From positions 558,001 to 622,000 of the forward strand of contig NZ_JAGGKB010000001.1 in assembly GCF_017873335.1 (NCBI RefSeq): a DNA stretch of 64,000 nucleotides, read 5' to 3'. The number at the start of each line of letters is the position of its first letter. Position 1 is the first letter of the stretch. This DNA comes from Thermococcus stetteri (lineage in GTDB: Archaea > Methanobacteriota_B > Thermococci > Thermococcales > Thermococcaceae). Under the pieces are notes generated by a model that was not told where the DNA came from, did no database searches, and saw nothing but the letters and a program-made list of their open reading frames with translations. A program made the position numbers and the translations under genes. This document shows positions 59,842-64,000 of this stretch, one piece after another.

Positions 59842-60264
59842 ATGGGTGAAAGCCGAAGACGGGAGTGGCTGGTTGTCCCTGACACGAACTTTCTCCTTGT
59901 CCCAGGCCAGTTCGGCGTTGACATAATCGGCGAGCTCCACAGGATTCTCGACGTCAAGTTCAGGGTTGTCGTCCCAAACGTAGTTCTCGACGAGCTGAGC
60001 CTCATAGAGAGAAAGTCCCGGGGAAGGGACCTTATGGCCGTCAGGATGGCGAAGAAGCTGGCGGAGAGGTTCGAAACCGTTGGGATCGGCCGCTTTGGCG
60101 AGAGGCCGATAGACGACCAGATATTTGACTTTGCGGTGAAGAACGAGCGCGTCATCGTCTGCACGAACGACAAGGGGCTTAAGAAGAGGCTCCGCGAGAA
60201 GGGGATTCCCGTCGTATATCTCCGCTCGAAGAAGATACTCGAGCTTGAGGGAATGCTTGAGTAA
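59842..60264 (+). CDS. PIN-domain nuclease, Fcf1/Utp24-like
   Basis: The 140-residue PIN protein has the acidic set in VVPDTNFLLVPGQF, NVVLDELSLI, RPIDDQIFDFAV and CTNDKGLKKRLREKGIPVVYLRSKK. Archaeal members next to aIF2-gamma are related to the rRNA-processing nuclease Fcf1/Utp24, not to VapC toxins, and no antitoxin gene adjoins it. ATG 59842 follows GGTGGT. The likely role is pre-rRNA cleavage, by homology. Confidence 0.8.
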   Translation: MGESRRREWLVVPDTNFLLVPGQFGVDIIGELHRILDVKFRVVVPNVVLDELSLIERKSRGRDLMAVRMAKKLAERFETVGIGRFGERPIDDQIFDFAVKNERVIVCTNDKGLKKRLREKGIPVVYLRSKKILELEGMLE

Positions 60265-60492
60265 TCAGGGGTCGTTCAGAAGTTGTATGAGCTCCTCTGT
60301 TGTGATACCAACTTCCCTCATTATCACCTTTAGGAGGCCGGTTTTTAAGCGCTTATGAAGGGGGATTACAACAATCTTCCCAGAATTATGAATAAGCACC
60401 ACGTGAGAGCCTCGCTACCTTATAGGAGTATAACCGAGCTTTTGGAGAGCTTTTATCAGCTCGACTCCTGAAACGTCCCTTGGAAGCTTCAC
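60265..60492 (-). pseudogene. HicA-type toxin, internal stop at codon 26
   Basis: The minus-strand frame from GTG 60492 (GGAGGT 6 nt upstream) encodes KLPRDVSGVELIKALQKLGY, then TPIR, a TAG at 60417-60415, then RGSHVVLIHNSGKIVVIPLH, KRLKTGLLKVIMREVGITTE and ELIQLLNDP. The GSH motif with catalytic His and the double-stranded-RNA-binding-like fold are those of HicA mRNA interferases. The stop replaces the Gln usually before RGSH (CAG to TAG is one change). The frame is otherwise intact. It overlaps the hicB-like gene by 4 nt. Confidence 0.8.
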
Positions 60493-60716
60493 ACGGAGAC
60501 CTCCGCAATCTGAACGTTATTGCGGCGCTTAAGCTTCCTCATTGCATCCTTCAGCTTCTGTTCCTCAACAACCTCAAGATACAGCTCGATCGCTTCTTTG
60601 ATGTTCCTCAAAACTTCTTCTTTCGTCTCACCCTGGCTGACACATCCCGGGAGCGCTGGAACTTAGGTAACGTAGCCGCCCTCCGGCTGAGGCTCTATGA
60701 TGACCCGAAACTTCAA
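60489..60716 (-). pseudogene. HicB-type antitoxin, internal stop at codon 18
   Basis: From TTG 60716 (GGTGAGG upstream) the frame reads KFRVIIEPQPEGGYVT, then TAA (60665-60663), then VPALPGCVSQGETKEEVLRN and IKEAIELYLEVVEEQKLKDA, ending in a basic tail. This is the HicB antitoxin core, where the stop sits in the usual GGYxxxxPxLPGC motif. The TAA is one change from TAC or TAT (Tyr). TATA-like TTTATAACC lies upstream on the minus strand. Both members of the pair are thus hit by single nonsense changes. Confidence 0.8.
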
Positions 60717-60885
60717 TGCTCCTCACCTTAAGTCCAATTCTTATTCAGGGGGTTATAAATTTAAGGGATGACGTTAATAAGGCGCCATACAAAGCCTACC
60801 CTTTGAGTACTCCATTTTTGCACTCTATAGTTCAAAAACCCTTAAAACCGAACCTTCTCCAGCTCCTGGGATGGGAGGTGAGAAA

Positions 60886-61662
60886 ATGTACACGGAAGAG
60901 GGACTTTTGAATGAAATCCGCGAGCTTATGGACGATGACGAGCTCTTCGAGATGTACGAGAGAGCCTTCAGAGAGTATCACTACTACTTCGACACAACCA
61001 ACTACATCGTCCTCAACGTCTACAACTTCAACGACCACGGGCCTATCCACGTCCTTCTGACGACGAGGAGGGCCCTTGAGCTCCTCAGAATAATCAAGAA
61101 GTTCGGCATCCAGACGACTGCTGAGAAGCTCGGAAAGCCCTTCCGCTGGAGCAAGTTCATCGTCGCCTTCGGGGCACTCTTCCACGACATCGGGAACATG
61201 ATACACAGATATCCCCACTACCAGTTCAGCGTCTTCCTGGCGGAGCCCATAATAGAGAAGCTCGTTTCGGAGTTCGAGAGGGAAGACCCGCTCCTTCTCA
61301 AGGCGCTCACGCTGAACGCAATCTACACCCACGACGAGGCCGTCCCCTGCACGACCATCGAGGGCTCTCTGGTAACCATAGCAGATGGTTGCGACATGGA
61401 GGAGGGCAGGAGCAGGCTCGTCCACAGGAAGGACATAGTTGACATCCACGCCGTCTCGGCCCTCGCAATCAAGAGGGTGGAGATCAAGGAAGGGGACGAG
61501 GAAGAGCCAATACTCATCGAAATCTGGATGAAGCACCCTGCGGGAATCTTCCAGGTGGACGAGATACTGACGAAGAAGGTCAAGAGCTCTCTCCTCAGCG
61601 GAAAGGTCAGGCTCAGGATACACACGGGTGCAGACGGGGAGATTTTCGAGAAGGTGGTCTAA
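60886..61662 (+). CDS. HD-domain phosphohydrolase
   Basis: The 258-residue protein has HD-superfamily metal ligands: NDHGPIHVLLTTRRALELL (first His), FGALFHDIGNMIHRYPHYQF (HD pair), a later His in NAIYTHDEAV, and ADGCDMEEGRSRL (last Asp). A C-terminal beta-rich part follows. It probably hydrolyses a nucleotide or cyclic-nucleotide phosphate, and the substrate is unknown. SD GGAGGTGA lies 4 nt before ATG 60886. TATA-like CTTAAAAC lies near 60841-60848. Confidence 0.85.
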   Translation: MYTEEGLLNEIRELMDDDELFEMYERAFREYHYYFDTTNYIVLNVYNFNDHGPIHVLLTTRRALELLRIIKKFGIQTTAEKLGKPFRWSKFIVAFGALFHDIGNMIHRYPHYQFSVFLAEPIIEKLVSEFEREDPLLLKALTLNAIYTHDEAVPCTTIEGSLVTIADGCDMEEGRSRLVHRKDIVDIHAVSALAIKRVEIKEGDEEEPILIEIWMKHPAGIFQVDEILTKKVKSSLLSGKVRLRIHTGADGEIFEKVV

Positions 61663-61693
61663 AGGCTTTTAATCTCCCCGCCCTACCTCCTCC

Positions 61694-62350
61694 ATGTCCC
61701 TCCTCAATGCCTACCGTGACCTCAAGTACCTTCTCAACAGGGGCTATCCTAAGAAGAGCGCCCTTAAGTTCGTGGCAGACCACTACAGGCTCCCGCTGAG
61801 GGAGAGGTACCTCCTTTCGAGGTGCGTCTTTTCCGATGAGTGGATAACCGAGGTTAGGAGGAAACTCCTCAAGCCCGAGGAGCTCGCCGGGAAAATCCTT
61901 GCCATAGACGGCTTCAACGTCCTCATAACCCTCGAATCCGTCCTCGACGGCGAGGCGATACTCTGCGAGGACGGTCTTGTGAGAGACCTGAAATACCAGG
62001 GGAAGTACAAACTGAACGAAAGAACGCCGGAAGTTGTTGAAACTGTCGTTGAATCTCTCTACGAACTAAGGGTTTCTGAGGCAGTTTTCTTCTACGGAAA
62101 AAACGTTCCGAGGAGCGGTATCGTTGGAAAAATGACCGAGGAAGCCATGAAGGAATACGGCCTGAGCGGAGAAGTTAGGCTCGTGAAGAGTCCAGACTTC
62201 GAGCTTAAGGCCTTCAGCAATGTGGCAACGGCAGATGTGGGGATAATCTCCAAGGTGGAGCACGTTTTTGACCTCCAACTTCACCTCTCCAAGACCCTCG
62301 GCATAAAAGTCAATAGTGTCCTTGATGTACTCCAAATTAAAATGCATTAA
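61694..62350 (+). CDS. DUF434 domain-containing protein
   Basis: The 218-residue protein has an N-terminal helical part (YRDLKYLLNRGYPKKSALKFVADHYRLPLRERYLLSRCVF), then a PIN-like or nucleotide-binding domain with the DUF434 motif ILAIDGFNVLITLESVLDGE and later acidic ATADVGIIS. Family members are uncharacterised. The DGFNV motif resembles NYN/PIN nuclease starts, so nuclease activity is a testable idea. It follows the HD gene by 31 nt. Confidence 0.78.
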   Translation: MSLLNAYRDLKYLLNRGYPKKSALKFVADHYRLPLRERYLLSRCVFSDEWITEVRRKLLKPEELAGKILAIDGFNVLITLESVLDGEAILCEDGLVRDLKYQGKYKLNERTPEVVETVVESLYELRVSEAVFFYGKNVPRSGIVGKMTEEAMKEYGLSGEVRLVKSPDFELKAFSNVATADVGIISKVEHVFDLQLHLSKTLGIKVNSVLDVLQIKMH

Positions 62351-62462
62351 ATTAAATCTTATCCCTCAGATCATACTCGAATAACTACAAACTAGATTGA
62401 AGTTTTGAAAAACCTTTAAATAGAATGAGCGACAAAATTAACTCAAGGTGTCATGTGTACTG

Positions 62463-62484
62463 CCCGCTTTCCTTTTTCTGCGGG
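62463..62484 (+). promoter_or_regulatory. Leader hairpin upstream of the lipoprotein gene
   Basis: CCCGC (62463-62467) can pair with GCGGG (62480-62484) around a pyrimidine-rich loop. It lies just upstream of the SD GGAGGGAAAGG of the lipoprotein gene and downstream of a promoter with TTTAAATA near 62416-62423. It could tune translation or be incidental. Confidence 0.3.
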
Positions 62485-62501
62485 TCTTGGAGGGAAAGGA
62501 T

Positions 62502-63698
62502 ATGAAGCTTGCAACCGCATCCTTGCTGGTATTATTGATGATCGGGATATTGGTGGTTAGTGGCTGTACTGGAGGTGGTTCCTCTTCTACGACCACAACA
62601 GCCCCTTCTTCCACATCCCAGCCTGAAACTTCAACCCCACACTCATCCACGATGAGTGAGACGTATACCTCCACGACTTCCCAGACTCAGACTTCAAGCA
62701 CTCCTTCACAAACTACCACAACTTCCTCGACCACTACATCATCCCCCGAAACTTCTTCAACAACGACAACTACCACCACCCAGACCACCACAACCACCAC
62801 GACGGCCCCCACAGAAGAGGCCTACTGGGAGCACCCCTGGCAGTACGCGCCCGTGAAGCTCAACGGGGAAACCTACTGGATAACCTACTACAAGTACTAC
62901 TACAAAGTCCAGCCCAACCAGAGCGCACCCGTTTACGAGTACATCGTCGAAAAGAGCGTGGGAAAAGAAACCGTAGACGTCTGTGGAATGGACATGATGG
63001 GCAATACAGTTGATCTCGGGGAGCATGAAGCCTACGCCTACAAAACTATCGTAACACCCGTCAAAGCAGAGAAGCTCCAGGGCAAGTTGACGGTAACTGT
63101 GTGGTACCTATCAAACGTTAGCGAGGCCTTCATCTACCCCTGGGACGTTACGTGGATGGGCTACATGTCCCCGACCGGGAGTCCCAGCGGAGACTTCGTG
63201 GGCATTCAGTTCGACTACATAGGGCAGACTTTCAGGATAATGAACCCAAACCCGTTCCAGAGCGGCCTATTCCCCTGCGCCAAAGGGGAGAGCGACGCCT
63301 TTAGCAACATCGGGCAGGACCTTACCAACCTCTACATCGGTTGGGTGGCGACGCTTCACCTTGGGCTCTGGTACAGCTGGGAAGAAACCAACGTCCTCGT
63401 GCCGCAGAGCGGAGTTTGGACGGATGGAGATGGCCACAGCTGGAGCTGGAGCACCACACCCGACGGAAGCGCCACCTACGACGGAAAGTCCTTTAAGCTC
63501 GTTGACTTCCAGTGGAATTATCAGGGAACCGTTGAGGGAGTGAAGCTCCAGGGAAGCGGTAAGTTCTCACCCCACCTGCCGCTCCTCGTCGAGGGGGATG
63601 GGTACTACTCCTACAAAGACGAGGAAAGCGGAAAAACAACGGTGATATACGCCTACGTAAATATTGAGGACCTAAAGCTGGAGAAGGTGAGTGGATGA
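62502..63698 (+). CDS. Exported lipoprotein with Thr/Ser-rich linker
   Basis: The 398-residue protein has signal peptide and lipobox (ASLLVLLMIGILVVSGC) followed by about 90 residues almost wholly Thr, Ser, Pro and Gln, a likely O-glycosylated stalk. A folded beta-rich, Trp/Tyr-rich domain follows (WQYAPVKLNGETYWITYYKY, SWEETNVLVPQSGVW and HSWSWSTTPDGS). No family is recognised. ATG 62502 follows GGAGGGAAAGG. It is coupled by ATGA to a second lipoprotein gene. A surface binding or sensor role is an inference. Confidence 0.72.
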   Translation: MKLATASLLVLLMIGILVVSGCTGGGSSSTTTTAPSSTSQPETSTPHSSTMSETYTSTTSQTQTSSTPSQTTTTSSTTTSSPETSSTTTTTTTQTTTTTTTAPTEEAYWEHPWQYAPVKLNGETYWITYYKYYYKVQPNQSAPVYEYIVEKSVGKETVDVCGMDMMGNTVDLGEHEAYAYKTIVTPVKAEKLQGKLTVTVWYLSNVSEAFIYPWDVTWMGYMSPTGSPSGDFVGIQFDYIGQTFRIMNPNPFQSGLFPCAKGESDAFSNIGQDLTNLYIGWVATLHLGLWYSWEETNVLVPQSGVWTDGDGHSWSWSTTPDGSATYDGKSFKLVDFQWNYQGTVEGVKLQGSGKFSPHLPLLVEGDGYYSYKDEESGKTTVIYAYVNIEDLKLEKVSG

Positions 63699-64000
63699 GG
63701 CGCTTTCTCCCATTCCTTTTGCTTTCTCTCGTCGTGGTGTCCGCTGCCTGCATAGGTTCTGGAGGGCAGGGAAGCACGACGCACGTGGAAAGTCCTACCG
63801 GTAGCCATTCATCACAGGTTTCAAGCTCCACGGCAACCCCCGAAACGTGGAACATGGCGCTTGTCTGGAACCTCTCATCAGGTACCCTTCCCTTCATGGA
63901 CCTTAGTCCGGACGGAAGCCTTGCGGCGGTTATAGACTGGAACAACGGCATCCTCTACCTCGTTAAACCAAGCGGAGAGAGCGTTTCATTCAGGGTCTGG
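63695..64000 (+). CDS. Exported lipoprotein, beta-propeller-like start, 3' truncated by window edge
   Basis: The visible 102 residues begin with a signal and lipobox (RRFLPFLLLSLVVVSAAC). A Ser/Thr-rich linker follows, then MALVWNLSSGTLPFMDLSPD and GSLAAVIDWNNGILYLVKPS, a WD/PQQ-propeller-like blade start. The gene runs off the window. ATG 63695 overlaps the stop of the preceding lipoprotein (ATGA), so the two are one operon. Confidence 0.75.
   Translation, partial: MRRFLPFLLLSLVVVSAACIGSGGQGSTTHVESPTGSHSSQVSSSTATPETWNMALVWNLSSGTLPFMDLSPDGSLAAVIDWNNGILYLVKPSGESVSFRVW

Noticed and set aside
59842-60264. VapC toxin reading of the PIN gene after aIF2-gamma
   Set aside because: There is no antitoxin neighbour, and the motifs and operon position match the Fcf1/Utp24-like archaeal PIN group.
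1-64000. CRISPR arrays, complete IS elements, origin of replication
   Set aside because: No regularly spaced direct repeats, transposase genes, or clustered origin-recognition repeats were seen.

Overview
The window reads as a chromosomal segment of a hyperthermophilic euryarchaeon of the order Thermococcales, most likely a Thermococcus. The basis is gene content: an archaeal pyruvate/2-ketoisovalerate ferredoxin oxidoreductase cluster with one shared gamma subunit, a three-subunit RPA cluster, TFE, aIF2-gamma, NAC, archaeal Sec61-beta, a UbiA-type archaeal lipid synthase, and 5S rRNA linked to tRNA-Asp but not to 16S/23S. Genes are tightly packed with many ATGA, GTGA and TTGA overlaps. Most starts carry a GGTGA-type Shine-Dalgarno site 4-6 nt upstream, and TATA boxes of the TTTATAA or TTTAAA kind are easy to see.

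Layout. 1-4.2 kb: an OB-fold repeat protein (cut by the window edge), a TctA-like membrane protein and a YdjM-like membrane hydrolase carrying its own OB-like domain, in one operon. 4.2-10.7 kb: a methyltransferase, two DUF257 genes divergent from a KaiC-like ATPase, an M19 dipeptidase, a helical-repeat protein, DUF531 and signal peptidase. 10.7-16.6 kb: two C/D-box guide RNAs, an EamA transporter, GcvT, a universal stress protein, an EndoV-like protein, CutA, acylphosphatase, an ACT regulator and a PfkB kinase. 16.6-27.2 kb: an ABC-2 exporter, TFE, a GC-rich RNA candidate, a Mrp ATPase, and an iron-type ABC importer led by an FmdE-family gene. 27.4-33.1 kb: the POR/VOR cluster. 33.2-48.4 kb: a phosphate transporter, HflX, a HEAT-repeat protein, NAC, an antiporter, a frameshifted CBS gene, a VapBC pair with a broken toxin, alkyltransferase, TrmJ-like, ketopantoate reductase, SerA, a two-subunit fumarase and malic enzyme. 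48.6-49.2 kb: tRNA-Ala, an inverted-repeat-bounded spacer, tRNA-Asp and 5S rRNA. 49.3-57.2 kb: ScpB, RPA41/14/32, the lipid prenyltransferase, a Clp1-type kinase, an HTH regulator, EngB, Sec61-beta and eS6. 57.2-58.5 kb: an AT-rich island of decayed genes. 58.6-64 kb: aIF2-gamma, a PIN nuclease, a doubly inactivated HicAB pair, an HD hydrolase, DUF434 and two lipoproteins, the last cut by the window edge.

How the parts work together. The POR/VOR cluster oxidises 2-oxoacids from peptide or sugar fermentation to acyl-CoA with reduced ferredoxin. Fumarase and malic enzyme interconvert fumarate, malate and pyruvate next to it. The RPA cluster, ScpB, aIF2-gamma, eS6, NAC, EngB, Sec61-beta, 5S rRNA and two tRNAs form core information-processing blocks.

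The most unusual material is the decayed peptide-plus-membrane-protein locus at 57.4-58.5 kb, the double-nonsense HicAB pair, the frameshifted VapC, two unlisted C/D guide RNAs, two palindromic TATA boxes placed to serve divergent transcription units, and the OB-fold/TctA/YdjM operon. Several reading-frame breaks fall in homopolymer runs, so base-calling error must be excluded before calling those genes dead.
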